NCBI GenBank assembly: GCA_022821085.1
Contig: JAJEEG010000003.1
Span: forward strand, 18,508-82,507
Length of the DNA: 64,000 nucleotides
Origin: Candidatus Latescibacterota bacterium
GTDB taxonomy: Bacteria; JAAXHH01
Direction of reading: 5' to 3'
Positions 17,879 to 27,457 of this stretch are shown in pieces (positions within the stretch are counted from its first letter, which is position 1; every line of letters begins with the position of its first letter). The translations under genes were made by a program, and so were the position numbers. A model generated the notes under the pieces. That model worked only from the letters and a program-made list of their open reading frames with translations. It searched no databases and was not told the origin of the DNA.

Positions 17879-18391
17879 GTGAGCGAAGACCGGGTTAATA
17901 TCGGATTCATCCGCAAACCCCACGGCCTCAAGGGTTACGTCCGCGTGGAAGGATTGTCGGACGCTCCGGACCGGTTCGCGGACCTGGACCGGATCGGCGT
18001 GGAAATGAAGGACGGCCGGCGGGAGTCGCTGGAGATCGAACGCTGCGTCCGGGACGGGAACGGCTGGAGGATGAAGTTCCGCGGGGTCGATCAGGCGGAG
18101 CACGCGGAACGGCTCCGCGGCGCATACATCCAGGTGCCCGAAGAAGCCGTCGCCCCGTTGCCCCGCGACGCGTACTATGTCTTCGAACTCGAAGGCTGCG
18201 CGGTCGTTTCCGACGAAGGAGAAGAGATCGGAATCCTTCGCGAGGTGATGTCCCTGCCCGCGAACGACGTGTTTGTCGTGGACACGCCAACCGGAGAAGC
18301 GATGATCCCGGCGGTCCGGGACATCGTGGTGGAACTCGATCCCGGGAAAGACAGGGTCGTCATACGGAAGATCCCGGGGTTGATCTCGTAG
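17879..18391 (+). CDS. rimM: ribosome maturation factor RimM
   Basis: Assists 30S head assembly and 16S processing by binding S19. 170 residues: N-terminal RimM barrel with G-F-I-R-K-P-H-G-L-K-G-Y-V-R-V-E, and a C-terminal PRC-barrel with D-A-Y-Y-V-F-E-L-E-G and M-I-P-A-V-R-D-I-V-V-E-L-D. GTG 17879 fits both the family start and a GGGG-rich region upstream. Eleven bases separate its stop from trmD. Confidence 0.93.
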   Translation: MSEDRVNIGFIRKPHGLKGYVRVEGLSDAPDRFADLDRIGVEMKDGRRESLEIERCVRDGNGWRMKFRGVDQAEHAERLRGAYIQVPEEAVAPLPRDAYYVFELEGCAVVSDEGEEIGILREVMSLPANDVFVVDTPTGEAMIPAVRDIVVELDPGKDRVVIRKIPGLIS

Positions 18392-18402
18392 CGGAACAGA
18401 CC

Positions 18403-19167
18403 ATGCGTATCGACATTCTTACGGCTTTCCCGGGCGTATTCGCGGGACCCTTCGGGGAGAGTATCGTGGGCCGGGCGTGCCGGCGGGACCTGGTGGACGT
18501 ATTCGTCCACGACCTGCGGGCGTTTACGACGGACCGCCACAAGACCGTCGATGACTACGCCTACGGCGGAAGCCCGGGCATGGTGCTCAAGGCGGAGCCC
18601 ATTTTCAGGGGCGTAGGGCATATCCGGCGGCAGGCAGGCCAGGCAGACGCGACATCCAGGACTGACCGCTCCCGTACCGTGTTGTTGTCGGCCGGGGGCA
18701 GGACCTTCGTGCAGGAAACGGCCAGGTCCTTCGCGGAACTGGACCAGCTGGTCCTCATCTGCGGGCATTACAAGGGTGTCGACGAACGGGTGGCCACGGG
18801 CCTGGGCGCCGAGGAGTATTCCGTGGGCGATTTCGTCGTCACCGGCGGCGAGATCCCGGCCATGATGATCGCGGACGCCGTGATCCGTCTCCTTCCCGGG
18901 GTCCTGGGCGAAATGGCCTCCGCGGTCACGGATTCACACTACGAAGGACTACTGGGCAACGCCGTGTACACGCGGCCGGAGCACTACCAGGAGTGGCGCG
19001 TGCCCGAGGTGCTGCTTTCCGGGCACCATGAGCGCATTGAACAATGGGAGAGGCAGGACGCCCTGAAGAAGACGTACCAGCATCGTCCCGACTTGCTGGA
19101 GACCGTGGAATTGACCGGAGAAGATCTGACCTATCTTAGAACCCTTCAACAGAACGAGAACGGGTAG
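18403..19167 (+). CDS. trmD: tRNA (guanine-37-N1)-methyltransferase
   Basis: SAM-dependent m1G37 methyltransferase of the SPOUT fold that prevents +1 frameshifting. 254 residues with [10 protein letters not shown] at the start, [23 protein letters not shown], the trefoil-knot segment [15 protein letters not shown] and D-S-H-Y-E-G-L-L. The block around residues 70-88 is a slightly long, polar insertion. ATG 18403. Confidence 0.96.
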   Translation: MRIDILTAFPGVFAGPFGESIVGRACRRDLVDVFVHDLRAFTTDRHKTVDDYAYGGSPGMVLKAEPIFRGVGHIRRQAGQADATSRTDRSRTVLLSAGGRTFVQETARSFAELDQLVLICGHYKGVDERVATGLGAEEYSVGDFVVTGGEIPAMMIADAVIRLLPGVLGEMASAVTDSHYEGLLGNAVYTRPEHYQEWRVPEVLLSGHHERIEQWERQDALKKTYQHRPDLLETVELTGEDLTYLRTLQQNENG

Positions 19168-19205
19168 CGTACCCGCGATCGTTCGAAAGGACGGAAGTTT
19201 CAGCC

Positions 19206-19550
19206 ATGAACGCATTAGACACGATCACCCAGGACCAGTTGCGGACCGACCTCCCGGAATTCCGCGCCGGAGACACCATTCGGATGGAGGTCAAGGTCCG
19301 CGAAGGCGACAAGGAACGCGTACAGCTCTTCCAGGGCGTTGTCATCCAGCGGTCCGGCCACGGCATCGGCGAGACCGTCACGGTCCGCAAGATTTCGCAG
19401 GGGATAGGCGTCGAGCGCATCTTCCCGCTGCATTCGCCGTCGGTTGGTAATATCCAGGTATTGCGCAAGGGCAAGGTACGGCAATCACGCATCTACTACC
19501 TGAGGAAGCTCAAGGGCAAGGCCGCCCGGATCGCCGAGCGGCGCAACTGA
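19206..19550 (+). CDS. rplS: 50S ribosomal protein L19
   Basis: 114 residues, with the L19 core [29 protein letters not shown] and R-S-x-I-Y-Y-L-R-x-L-x-G-K-A-A-R-I. ATG 19206; AAGGA lies upstream. It keeps its usual place after trmD, and rnhB starts two bases after its stop. Confidence 0.96.
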   Translation: MNALDTITQDQLRTDLPEFRAGDTIRMEVKVREGDKERVQLFQGVVIQRSGHGIGETVTVRKISQGIGVERIFPLHSPSVGNIQVLRKGKVRQSRIYYLRKLKGKAARIAERRN

Positions 19551-19552
19551 GC

Positions 19553-20197
19553 ATGTCGAAGGGCGACGCGGAGCAGCTAAGGCTCCGGGCCATGGCCCGC
19601 TTTGATCGATCCGTGCTCGTTCATGGCACGCGGCACGCGGCCGGTGTCGACGAAGCGGGGCGGGGCGCCCTGGCCGGCCCCGTGATCGCGGCCGCCGTCA
19701 TGCTGCCGGACGATGCCGAGATTCCGGGTCTGGACGATTCGAAACGCCTCACGCCCGCCAGGCGGGATGCTCTCTACGAGAGGATCACGGCCATTGCCAC
19801 GGCAATCGGCGTCGGCCGGTCCGACCCGGCCGCGATCGACGCTGTGAACATCCGCCGGGCGAATCTACTCGCCATGAAAGAAGCCGTGGAGGCCCTCTCG
19901 CCGCCGCCCGGCCATCTGCTCGTAGACGGGATCGACCCCATCGACTGGCAGGGTCCCCAGACCACCGTGGTGGGAGGCGACGCGCTCAGCTTCTCCATCG
20001 CGGCCGCGTCCGTCATCGCGAAGGTGACGCGGGACCGTATCATGATCGCGTGCGACCCGGACTTTCCCGAATACGGCTTCGCCCGCCACAAGGGTTACGG
20101 CACGGCGGCGCACCTGGCCGCGCTCGAGGACCATGGTCCGTCAGCCGTGCATCGCCGCTCCTTCCTGCGGAAGAGATTCGATTTCTCCTCGGCCTGA
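19553..20197 (+). CDS. rnhB: ribonuclease HII
   Basis: Removes ribonucleotides embedded in DNA. 214 residues with the catalytic motif G-V-D-E-A-G-R-G-A-L-A-G-P-V (Asp-Glu pair), D-S-K-R-L-T, the D-G-I-D block, and A-S-V-I-A-K-V-T-R-D with the G-Y-G-T triplet. ATG 19553 sits 2 bases after the rplS stop. About 30 residues precede the catalytic core, a short extension. Confidence 0.95.
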   Translation: MSKGDAEQLRLRAMARFDRSVLVHGTRHAAGVDEAGRGALAGPVIAAAVMLPDDAEIPGLDDSKRLTPARRDALYERITAIATAIGVGRSDPAAIDAVNIRRANLLAMKEAVEALSPPPGHLLVDGIDPIDWQGPQTTVVGGDALSFSIAAASVIAKVTRDRIMIACDPDFPEYGFARHKGYGTAAHLAALEDHGPSAVHRRSFLRKRFDFSSA

Positions 20198-20284
20198 CCA
20201 CCGGGCCGATTCGTATGTACGGCTGTTCATCCCGCGTTGATCCCGGGCATCCAATTCATCCCTGGCATTCATCCAGAAGGCATC

Positions 20285-20659
20285 ATGACCGCATCGAAGC
20301 AAATCCTGGGTCTACGCGGCGAGTCCATCGCGGAAGCGTTCCTGTGCAGGAAGGGCCATGCCGTGCTGGCCAGGAATTACCGGGATGCTGTTTCACGGTG
20401 CGAAATCGACCTCATCACCCGGGACGGCGACGAACTCGTCTTTGTGGAGGTCAAGGCCGGAACCGGCCGCCGGTTCGGCGACCCGCAGTCCAGGGTGGAC
20501 GCGAGGAAACAGCGCCAGATCGCCCGGGCCGCCCGCCGATTCCTGCAGGAACGTAGCTGGCACGAGACGCCGTGCCGTTTCGACGTCATCGGAATCGACC
20601 TATCGCGGAATCCGCCCGGGGTAACGCACCTGGAGCACGCATTCTGGAGTGCCGTCTGA
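20285..20659 (+). CDS. yraN: YraN/UPF0102 nuclease-fold protein
   Basis: 124-residue member of UPF0102, a Holliday-junction-resolvase-like (PD-(D/E)xK) family of unclear function. Visible: G-x-x-G-E-S-I-A-E-A-F-L, A-R-N-Y-R, C-E-I-D-L-I-x-R-D-G-D-E-L-V-F-V-E-V-K-A (the D..E-x-K active-site pattern), and R-V-D-x-R-K-Q. ATG 20285 has AAGG upstream; a longer reading from 20237 adds 16 residues of no similarity. rnhB-yraN adjacency is common. Confidence 0.88.
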   Translation: MTASKQILGLRGESIAEAFLCRKGHAVLARNYRDAVSRCEIDLITRDGDELVFVEVKAGTGRRFGDPQSRVDARKQRQIARAARRFLQERSWHETPCRFDVIGIDLSRNPPGVTHLEHAFWSAV

Positions 20660-20679
20660 TGGGTCGCGACCACCACGTG

Positions 20680-20729
20680 GCGAACCTGAAGCGGCGAACC
20701 TGAAGCGGCGGTCCTGAAGCAGCGGTCCT
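20680..20729. repeat. 14-bp tandem repeat, 3.6 copies
   Basis: GCGAACCTGAAGCG at 20680-20693 and 20694-20707, GCGGTCCTGAAGCA at 20708-20721, then GCGGTCCT. It fills much of the gap between yraN and the PHP-domain gene. Confidence 0.9.
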
Positions 20730-20772
20730 CTCCCTGCGTGCGGTCGGGTCTCAAAAAGCCGGTTGGTCCGTT

Positions 20773-21948
20773 ATGCCGAAACTACGCAAATCACTGAAAA
20801 TCCTCGCCGCGGCCGGTTTCCTGCTCTGGCTCGCCGATGGGTTCTTGCTCATGCGGTCCGAATCTCCTCGTTCCGCGCCGGCCCCGGATCCCGGGCTATC
20901 GCCGCGCTATTCGGGCGCCATTCACATCCATTCCACGTACTCCGACGGCGGCGGGACGGTCGCGGATATCGTCCGGGCGGGGCAGAACGCGGGACCGGAT
21001 TTCCTCGTCCTGACCGATCACGATACGATGCAACCCCTGCTCGACGGCCACCAGGGATACCATGACGGGTTGCTGCTGCTGGTGGGCGAAGAGGTCAATA
21101 CCAGCGCGGGCCACCTGCTCGCCCTCGGTGTGGGCAGGGATGTGGATCAGGACGGTCCCCTGGGGCTGCCCGCGCTCGTCGAGGAAATCTCCGAATCGGG
21201 TGGCGTGTCCATCGCGGCGCATCCCACGGGCCGGCGTCCCTGGACCGACTGGACCGTCGAAGATATGGACGGCCTGGAATTGCTCAACGGGAACAGCGAA
21301 TGGCGCGACGACGGCGTGCTTGAACTGTTGCGGGCCCTCGTGTTCCTGCCGTTCATGCCCGACGGGGTATTCAACAGCCTCGTCGACCGTCCCGACGAGG
21401 CCATCCGCCTCTGGATGCATCGCGCGAGGCGTCAGCCAGTGACCGTGATCGGCAGCCTGGACGCCCACGAGCGCATACCGCTCTGGGGCGATCGCCACCT
21501 GTCCTTTCCTACCTATGAACGCCTGTTCGGATTGATCCGGACCTACGTGATCACCGGTACGGAACTGACTGGCGAAGTCGGGGTCGACGAGGAGATCCTG
21601 GTGAACGCGATCCACCGCGGCAGTTGCTACGTGGTGCTGGAAGGATACGAGCCGGCCTACGGTTTTTCCTTCGAGCTTACCATGGGGCCGGAGACTAAGT
21701 CCATGGGATCCAGTGTCGCGTTCCAGGACGGCGGACGGTTGCACGTGACCGCGCCGTCATCGGGCCCGGTGCGCATACGGTTATACAGAAACGGGGTCCC
21801 CCTGATCGAGACCGAAGGACATGAACTGTTCGTGGAGGTTCCGGGCCGGGGGGTCTATCACACCGAGGTCTACCAGCTTCGCAGCACCCTGCTGCGCGGC
21901 GAGCGTCAGCGGATCTGGATCATCTCGAACGCGATACGGGTGGAGTAG
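20773..21948 (+). CDS. membrane-anchored PHP-domain phosphoesterase-like protein
   Basis: 391 residues. An N-terminal hydrophobic segment (~8-28, I-L-A-A-A-G-F-L-L-W-L-A-D-G-F-L-L) is a probable uncleaved signal anchor. Then comes a PHP metal-dependent hydrolase domain with H-I-H-S-T-Y-S-D-G-G-G, L-T-D-H-D-T, G-E-E-V-N-T, A-A-H-P-T-G and G-S-L-D-A-H-E, enough to supply the usual His/Asp/Glu metal ligands. A C-terminal beta-rich domain (~310-390) follows. The domain probably faces the periplasm. Substrate unknown: PHP proteins include phosphatases and nuclease or polymerase domains. Monocistronic or last of the rnhB run. Confidence 0.75.
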   Translation: MPKLRKSLKILAAAGFLLWLADGFLLMRSESPRSAPAPDPGLSPRYSGAIHIHSTYSDGGGTVADIVRAGQNAGPDFLVLTDHDTMQPLLDGHQGYHDGLLLLVGEEVNTSAGHLLALGVGRDVDQDGPLGLPALVEEISESGGVSIAAHPTGRRPWTDWTVEDMDGLELLNGNSEWRDDGVLELLRALVFLPFMPDGVFNSLVDRPDEAIRLWMHRARRQPVTVIGSLDAHERIPLWGDRHLSFPTYERLFGLIRTYVITGTELTGEVGVDEEILVNAIHRGSCYVVLEGYEPAYGFSFELTMGPETKSMGSSVAFQDGGRLHVTAPSSGPVRIRLYRNGVPLIETEGHELFVEVPGRGVYHTEVYQLRSTLLRGERQRIWIISNAIRVE

Positions 21949-21954
21949 TCTCAG

Positions 21955-21996
21955 CCCGGCTCACGCTACCCGTCTCATGCTTCCCGGCTCACGCTT
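21955..21996. repeat. 14-bp tandem repeat, 3 copies, between convergent genes
   Basis: CCCGGCTCACGCTA, CCCGTCTCATGCTT and CCCGGCTCACGCTT are contiguous, with a partial TCCGGCCCT after them. They occupy the short gap between the ends of the PHP gene and pyrC. There is no hairpin plus T-tract, so this is not an obvious bidirectional terminator. Confidence 0.85.
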
Positions 21997-22006
21997 TCCG
22001 GCCCTT

Positions 22007-23014
22007 CTACCGTACCTCCGCCACTTTCCATTCCAAATCCCGTCCGGCATACATGGGGACTACGTCGCCGTACCGCTCGGGGATGGCCGCTCCGGTCTTC
22101 GCGAACACCACGGTTTTTGCGGGCGGATCGACATCGTAGATCCGCTTCGCGTTGTCCGAGACGAAGGCCTGCAGCCTGTCCAGCGCGCCATGTTCTTCGA
22201 AGAGCCCGACGAGCATCTGCAGGGCGATGGGGGCGGTGAAGACCCCCGCGGCGCAGCCGGCGCACTCCTTTTTGTCGACCGGGTGGGGCGCGGAATCGCT
22301 GCCGAAGACGAGTCCGGGGTGGGCGTCGAGGGCCAGCGCGAGGAGGGCGTCGCGGTCTTCCGGCCGCTTGGCGATGGGCTTGCAGAAGAGGTGGGGGTTG
22401 AGCAGGCCGCCCGCCACGTCGTCCAGGGTGATCAGCAGGTGCTGCAGGGTGACGGTGGCGGACAGGTTCTCGTGGCGGTCCAGCAGCGCGGCGGCCTCCC
22501 GGGTCGTGATGTGCTCCATGACGATGTGCAGCCGGGGAAAGCGCCTGGCCAGGTTTTCGTAGACGGGAAGGAACGCGCGCTCACGGTCCATGACGAAATC
22601 CGTCGATTCGCCGTGTACCATCAGCCGGATGCCCAGGTCCTGCATCAGGTCCAGGGTATCCTCAACGTCGCCAAGGTCGCCGACGCCCTGTTCGCTGTGG
22701 GTGGTGACGCCTTCCGGGTACAGCTTGACGCCGATGATACGGTCCTTCATCGAAGCCAGTTCGCTTTCGGTGTAGGGCCGCATGAACAGGGTCATGTAGG
22801 GTTCGAAGGCAAGGGGTTCCACGACCTCCCTGACTTCCCGATCGTATCTGTCCAGCCGGACCTGGTTGTCCACGGGAGGCACCAGGTTGGGCATGATAAC
22901 GCCTCCGGCGAAGGTCTCCGCGCTCAGCGGCGCAACGCGCCTCAGCATGGCGCCTTCGCGGAAGTGGATGTGCATGTCCAGGGGGGAATGCAGGGAAAAG
23001 GTGGTGTTCGGCAT
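22007..23014 (-). CDS. pyrC: dihydroorotase, class II (PyrC type)
   Basis: Zinc amidohydrolase interconverting carbamoyl-aspartate and dihydroorotate in pyrimidine synthesis. 335 residues, matching PyrC rather than the longer class I enzymes. Motifs: D-M-H-I-H-F-R-E-G (metal His pair) near residue 14, [17 protein letters not shown] (the carbamylated Lys), M-E-H-I-T-T and [11 protein letters not shown] 23014 is selected since it directly precedes the conserved beta strand; the open frame upstream to 23164 has no similarity. No clear ribosome-binding site. Ends 58 bp from the convergent PHP gene. Confidence 0.93.
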   Translation of the reverse strand: MPNTTFSLHSPLDMHIHFREGAMLRRVAPLSAETFAGGVIMPNLVPPVDNQVRLDRYDREVREVVEPLAFEPYMTLFMRPYTESELASMKDRIIGVKLYPEGVTTHSEQGVGDLGDVEDTLDLMQDLGIRLMVHGESTDFVMDRERAFLPVYENLARRFPRLHIVMEHITTREAAALLDRHENLSATVTLQHLLITLDDVAGGLLNPHLFCKPIAKRPEDRDALLALALDAHPGLVFGSDSAPHPVDKKECAGCAAGVFTAPIALQMLVGLFEEHGALDRLQAFVSDNAKRIYDVDPPAKTVVFAKTGAAIPERYGDVVPMYAGRDLEWKVAEVR

Positions 23015-23050
23015 GGGATGCGTGGGGATTCCGGAGTAACGCCTTCCGCG

Positions 23051-23109
23051 ATTAAGGACCGGGGTCGTAATCAGGATCCGGGGCCGTACATTAAGGGCCG
23101 GGGTCGTAG
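23051..23109. repeat. 19-20 bp tandem repeat, 3 copies, at the pyrC start / ygfZ end
   Basis: Three adjacent units of the form ATTAAGGACCGGGGTCGTA (19, 20 and 20 bp, 2-4 differences each). The third contains the stop codon of the minus-strand gene ending at 23091 and codes for its last residues (Y-D-P-G-P). Confidence 0.85.
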
Positions 23110-24185
23110 AAGGGCAGGTCCGCGATTTCGGCGCGGGCCGGGCCGCCTTCGACCTCGACTTCAAACGGTCCTCCCGACGCCATGGATCTCCGCCGGACGA
23201 ATCCCAGCGCGATGATCCCGTCGACCGCTCGTCCGCGGACCGCCGTGGTGATCCACCCGGCGTCCTTCCCGTCCTTCCGGATCACGGCATTTCGCGCGGG
23301 CAGCGTTTTCCCTTCGATGGCCAGTCCCGACAGCAGGCGGTTGGGACGGCCCCGGTGTTCCATCATCACGACGGGCTCCTGCCCGATGTAGCAACCCTTG
23401 GTGAAACTGACGGCCCGGTCCTTCACCGCCTCGTTGGGAATGATCCGTTCGTCCAGTTCCACCGCGCAGCGGGGGATGCCCGCTTCCACGCGCAGGACCT
23501 CCAGGGTCTCGTATCCGATGGGTACGCAACTGACAACGTCGTCCTCGCCATCTCCCGCGCCGGCGAGTAACGTCTTCCAGATTTCGTCCGCGCTTTCGGC
23601 GGGGACGTAGATATCGTAATCCCGTTCGCCCGTACGATGCGTACGCGCCACGGTCGCGGGCACGCCGTTCCACTCGATCTCCACGTTTCCGCCGGGTGGC
23701 AGCGGTGGCAGGGGGCCGGCCAGGCCCGAGATGCAGTCGTCCGCACGCCTGCCGGACACGCCAATCAAACCGTACCGATCGGTGACGTCCGTGATCTCGA
23801 CGTCGTCCATGAGAGCGTACCTGTCGAGCGTATCCCGGAGTACGTCCGCCATGCCCGGTTCCACGTCAATGAGCAGGTCTTCCCCGCGGACGTGGACCGT
23901 CATGTCCGAGATGATCTTCCCCTGGGGCGTCAGCATGCAGGCATAGACGCCCTCTCCGGCGCCGAGCTGCTCCACGTCGTTGGTCACCACGCGGTGCAGG
24001 AAGCGCTGCCGGTCCGCGCCGGTCATGCGCAGCTTGCCGCGGCCGGAGAGGTCGCTCATGCCGGCGGCGGTCCGGACCGCGCGGTATTCGGCGGCCGCGT
24101 CCCCGTAGTGCAGCACGGCCGGCCGGCCCTGGAAGTCGCCGGCGACCGCGCCGAGATCGTCGTGGCTGATGGCCGTTTCAAGCAT
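23091..24185 (-). CDS. ygfZ: YgfZ/GcvT-like folate-binding protein
   Basis: Aminomethyltransferase-fold protein; by length (364 residues) and motifs it belongs with YgfZ/GcvT-like proteins that help Fe-S cluster enzymes mature, rather than with glycine-cleavage T protein. Visible: [34 protein letters not shown] near residue 85, and the C-terminal [10 protein letters not shown] (the K-G-C-Y-x-G-Q-E YgfZ signature). ATG 24185 is preferred; GTG 24194 adds three residues. No gcvH or gcvP neighbours, which supports the YgfZ assignment. Confidence 0.87.
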   Translation of the reverse strand: MLETAISHDDLGAVAGDFQGRPAVLHYGDAAAEYRAVRTAAGMSDLSGRGKLRMTGADRQRFLHRVVTNDVEQLGAGEGVYACMLTPQGKIISDMTVHVRGEDLLIDVEPGMADVLRDTLDRYALMDDVEITDVTDRYGLIGVSGRRADDCISGLAGPLPPLPPGGNVEIEWNGVPATVARTHRTGERDYDIYVPAESADEIWKTLLAGAGDGEDDVVSCVPIGYETLEVLRVEAGIPRCAVELDERIIPNEAVKDRAVSFTKGCYIGQEPVVMMEHRGRPNRLLSGLAIEGKTLPARNAVIRKDGKDAGWITTAVRGRAVDGIIALGFVRRRSMASGGPFEVEVEGGPARAEIADLPFYDPGP

Positions 24186-24313
24186 CTGTAGCACCGGGTG
24201 TTCGATATGCGTTATCGAAGCGGGGCGAAATACCTTAAAAAACGCTATGTATCATTGCGGGGGCACCCGGCTTCTGTCAATCTATATTTTGGGTGCGGCG
24301 GGGGCCTTTTGGG

Positions 24314-24342
24314 TTGACACCGCACGGGGTTTTCGTTATGGT
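24314..24342 (+). promoter_or_regulatory. sigma70 promoter of glyS
   Basis: TTGACA at 24314-24319, 17-bp spacer, TATGGT at 24337-24342, about 78 bp before the glyS GTG. On the opposite strand a second perfect TTGACA (24280-24275) faces the ygfZ gene but lacks a good -10 at normal spacing, so the region looks divergent. Confidence 0.65.
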
Positions 24343-24419
24343 GAACGCGTTGTTCGCGGCGTGCCTGAAGCGCCGCGCTGCCTGCCATCTCCCCATTGTT
24401 CAAACCGGAAAGGACCGCG

Positions 24420-26018
24420 GTGGCCGCTGTCTCGCTGGAACAACTCGTCTCCCTCTGCAAGCGCCGCGGAATCATCTACCCGGGCTCGGAAATCTACGGC
24501 GGCCTGCAGGGCCTGTACGACTACGGCCCGGTGGGCGTCGAGTTGAAGAACAACATCGTGGACTCCTGGTGGCGGCGCAACGTCTATGAGCGGGATGACA
24601 TGGAGGGGCTCGACAGCGCCATCCTGATGAATCCGCTGACCTGGAAGTATTCGGGTCACGAGGAGACTTTCGTCGACCCCCTGGTGGACTGCCGCAAGTG
24701 CCAGGGTAGGTGGCGCGCCGACCAGATAGGGGACACGTGTCCCGCGTGCGGGTCCACGGACCTGACCGAGCCGCGGCCCTTCAACCTGATGTTCAAGACG
24801 CAGGTGGGTCCGGTCTCGGAAGAAGGTGCTTTTGCCTACCTGCGCCCTGAGACGGCCCAGGGCATCTTCGTCAATTTCAACAACGTATTGACCACCACGG
24901 CGCGCAAGCTGCCTTTCGGTATCGCCCAGGTGGGCAAGGGGTTCCGCAACGAGATCAATCCCCGCAACTTCCTGTTCCGTGTACGTGAGTTCGACATGCT
25001 GGAGATCGAGTTCTTCGTCCATCCCGGTACCGAGGACGAATGGCAGGACCGCTGGCTGGAGGACCGCCTCGCCTGGTGGGAACACATCGGCGTCAGCCGG
25101 GACAACATCCAGATCCTTGACGTGCCGGGGGAGGATCTCGCCCATTACTCGAAGAAGACCTATGACCTCATGTACCGGTATCCCACCCTCGGTTTTGAGG
25201 AACTGGAGGGTATCGCGAGCCGGACGGACTTCGACCTGGGCTGCCACACGCGGTACCAGGAGCAGTACGACCTCACCGCGCAGGTCGCGGAAAACCCGTC
25301 CAGCACGACACGGCTCTCGTATTTCGATCCGCAGGCGAACCGCCACTTGATCCCCTTCGTGGTCGAGCCGTCGGCGGGGGTCGGCCGGTGCCTGCTGGCC
25401 GTGCTCAGCGAAGCCTACGACGAATCCATGGTCAAGGCGCCGCCGGAGGACAAGCTGGCCGGCGTCAAGGGCGGGCTGGACGCCTTCAACGCGTCGGTCG
25501 CGAAGCACAGCAAATTGCCGGACGAAACGCGGGATTCCCTGCTGGCCTTCGGGGAGGCTATCGCCGGCGATCTGCCCGAAAATATGCCGCGCATCGACGC
25601 GCTCCTGGCCATGCCGGGCGCGGAACGGATCAAGGAAGGCAAGACGCTGCGGAACCTGTCGCAGAAGGTCATCGGCGACCACTACCGCACGGTATTGCGG
25701 CTCAGGCCCCACCTGGCCCCGGTCAAGGTGGCGATCTTCCCGCTGAAGCGGACCGACGACCGGCTCGCCTCCGCGGCCCGGGACATCCGCACGTCGCTGC
25801 AGTCCGGGGGCAGGATACGCACGGTGTACGACGATACGGGCGCCATAGGCAAGCTCTACCGGCGCCAGGACGAAATCGGCACGCCGCTCTGCGTCACGGT
25901 CGACTTCCAGACCCTCGACGACCAGGCGGTTACGGTCCGCGACCGGGATACCATGGCACAGGACCGGGTGGCCATCGGTGAATTGGAAGATTACGTAGAA
26001 GAAAAGCTGGCATCCTGA
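24420..26018 (+). CDS. glyQS: glycyl-tRNA synthetase, single-chain alpha2 type
   Basis: Class II synthetase charging tRNA-Gly. The 532-residue single chain is the homodimeric type, not the alpha2beta2 glyQ/glyS form. Motifs: R-R-G-I-I-Y-P-G-S-E-I-Y-G-G-L-Q-G-L-Y-D-Y-G-P near the N-terminus, a zinc-type insertion with C-R-K-C and C-P-A-C (~95-120), motif 2 F-R-N-E-I-N-P-R, and a C-terminal anticodon-binding domain (~430-532). Start GTG 24420 is chosen from AAAGGA at 24409-24414; the upstream TTG 24396 has no such site. Followed by a 20-bp tandem array. Confidence 0.94.
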   Translation: MAAVSLEQLVSLCKRRGIIYPGSEIYGGLQGLYDYGPVGVELKNNIVDSWWRRNVYERDDMEGLDSAILMNPLTWKYSGHEETFVDPLVDCRKCQGRWRADQIGDTCPACGSTDLTEPRPFNLMFKTQVGPVSEEGAFAYLRPETAQGIFVNFNNVLTTTARKLPFGIAQVGKGFRNEINPRNFLFRVREFDMLEIEFFVHPGTEDEWQDRWLEDRLAWWEHIGVSRDNIQILDVPGEDLAHYSKKTYDLMYRYPTLGFEELEGIASRTDFDLGCHTRYQEQYDLTAQVAENPSSTTRLSYFDPQANRHLIPFVVEPSAGVGRCLLAVLSEAYDESMVKAPPEDKLAGVKGGLDAFNASVAKHSKLPDETRDSLLAFGEAIAGDLPENMPRIDALLAMPGAERIKEGKTLRNLSQKVIGDHYRTVLRLRPHLAPVKVAIFPLKRTDDRLASAARDIRTSLQSGGRIRTVYDDTGAIGKLYRRQDEIGTPLCVTVDFQTLDDQAVTVRDRDTMAQDRVAIGELEDYVEEKLAS

Positions 26019-26020
26019 GA

Positions 26021-26160
26021 CGGAGCTGCCCCGGCGGAAAAAGGGTCGACCCGGCGGAAAAAGGGCCGCCCCGGCGGAAAAAGGGCCGCCCCGGCGGAAA
26101 AAGGGTCGACCCGGCGGAAAAAGGGCCGCCCCGGCGGAAAAAGGGCCGCCCCGGCAGAGA
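26021..26160. repeat. 20-bp tandem array with 60-bp higher-order structure
   Basis: Six full 20-bp units start at 26031, 26051, 26071, 26091, 26111 and 26131, each CCGGCGGAAAAAGGG plus either TCGAC (type A) or CCGCC (type B). The order is A-B-B-A-B-B, so a 60-bp trimer is itself duplicated. Degenerate half units flank both ends (26021-26030, 26151-26160). Type A contains the perfect palindrome GGGTCGACCC. The array follows the glyS stop directly and ends about 30 bp before the ribosome-binding site of the next gene. Confidence 0.95.
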
Positions 26161-26204
26161 ACGTGACCGCCCCGGCGGCGCGAGAGACGGGAAAGGAGCA
26201 ATAC

Positions 26205-27377
26205 ATGGCACGGAACGTAAACGTGGGCCTGGTAGGTTATTCGTTCATGGGCAAGGCGCACAGCCACGCCTTCAAGGACATGTCCTTCTTCTTCCCGGAC
26301 GCGGACGGCGTGCCGATCATGAAGGCCATTTGCGGACGCAACGAGGAGAACGTGAAAGGCGCGGCCGCCGAGTTCGGCTGGGAAGGGTACGAGACCGACT
26401 GGAAGACGCTGATCGCCCGTGACGACATCGATCTCATCGACGTTTCGACACCGGGCGACAGCCACGCGGAGATCGCCATCGCCGCCGCCGAAGCGGGCAA
26501 GCACGTCTTTTGCGAGAAACCGCTGGCCAACAGTCTCGCGGAGGCTCGCGCCATGGCCGAAGCCGTGAACCGGGCGGGCGTGAAGAGCATGGTGGCCTAC
26601 AACTATCGGAGGGTGCCCGCCGTCGCGCTGGCGAAGCGGCTCATCGAAGAAGGCCGGATCGGCCAGGTGTATCACTGGCGCGCCGTTTACCTGCAGGACT
26701 GGATCATGGACCCCGACTTCCCCCTGGTGTGGCGGCTGCAGAAGGAGAAGGCCGGCTCGGGTCCCCACGGCGACCTGAATGCCCACATTATCGACCTGGC
26801 CCGGTATCTCATCGGCGAGATCACCGAGGTGACCGGCATGCAGGAGACCTTCATCAAGGAACGTCCCATCGTGGAGGAGATCGATTCGGCCCTCGGCGCG
26901 AGCGCCGGCGGTTCCACGCGGAAGGGACCGGTGACCGTGGACGACACGACCCTGGCGCTGGCCCGGTTCGAGAACGGCGCCGTGGGTTCCTTCGAGGCCA
27001 CGCGCTTCGCCGGCGGCAGGCGGAACGGAAACCGGTTCGAGATCAACGGCAGCAAGGGTTCCATCGCCTTCAACCTGGAGAAGATGAACGAGCTCCAGTA
27101 CTACAACCGGGAAGACGAGGACCACGTGCAGGGCTTCCGCGAGATCATCGTGACCGAAGGCGCCCACCCCTACATGGACCGGTGGTGGCCGCCCGGTCAC
27201 ATCATCGGCTGGGAGCACACCTTCATTCACGAGGTGTACGATCTCATGCAGGCCATCGCCGGCTCCGACGACAACCTGCATCCGGATTTCGACGAAGGGG
27301 TAAGGGACCAGGCCGTGCTGGAAGCCGTTTCGCTGTCGGCGGAGAACGGCAGCTGGGTCCGGATCGCCGACCTGTAG
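26205..27377 (+). CDS. Gfo/Idh/MocA family oxidoreductase
   Basis: NAD(P)-dependent dehydrogenase family acting mostly on sugars, inositols and their derivatives. 390 residues: Rossmann domain with V-G-L-V-G-Y-S-F-M-G-K-A-H (near residue 6) and D-L-I-D-V-S-T-P-G-D-S-H, then C-E-K-P-L-A-N-S (the family E-K-P motif, catalytic-site Lys), a Y-N-Y-R-R segment and a C-terminal alpha/beta domain with G-D-L-N-A-H-I-I-D-L-A-R-Y. ATG 26205 has GAAAGGAG at 26191-26198. A TIM-barrel isomerase follows, a frequent pairing in carbohydrate catabolism; the substrate cannot be read from sequence. Confidence 0.88.
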   Translation: MARNVNVGLVGYSFMGKAHSHAFKDMSFFFPDADGVPIMKAICGRNEENVKGAAAEFGWEGYETDWKTLIARDDIDLIDVSTPGDSHAEIAIAAAEAGKHVFCEKPLANSLAEARAMAEAVNRAGVKSMVAYNYRRVPAVALAKRLIEEGRIGQVYHWRAVYLQDWIMDPDFPLVWRLQKEKAGSGPHGDLNAHIIDLARYLIGEITEVTGMQETFIKERPIVEEIDSALGASAGGSTRKGPVTVDDTTLALARFENGAVGSFEATRFAGGRRNGNRFEINGSKGSIAFNLEKMNELQYYNREDEDHVQGFREIIVTEGAHPYMDRWWPPGHIIGWEHTFIHEVYDLMQAIAGSDDNLHPDFDEGVRDQAVLEAVSLSAENGSWVRIADL

Positions 27378-27457
27378 TCCGGCCCGCAGGCCGCAAACCA
27401 GTGAACGCGACACCGGCGCGGGGCACCCGCCGTCTACCGGCGTCCTCCGCGCCCTAC

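Noticed and set aside
24275..24280. Second TTGACA as a minus-strand promoter of ygfZ
   Set aside because: No acceptable -10 at 16-18 bp; the best is 20 bp away, so it is only mentioned in the glyS promoter entry.
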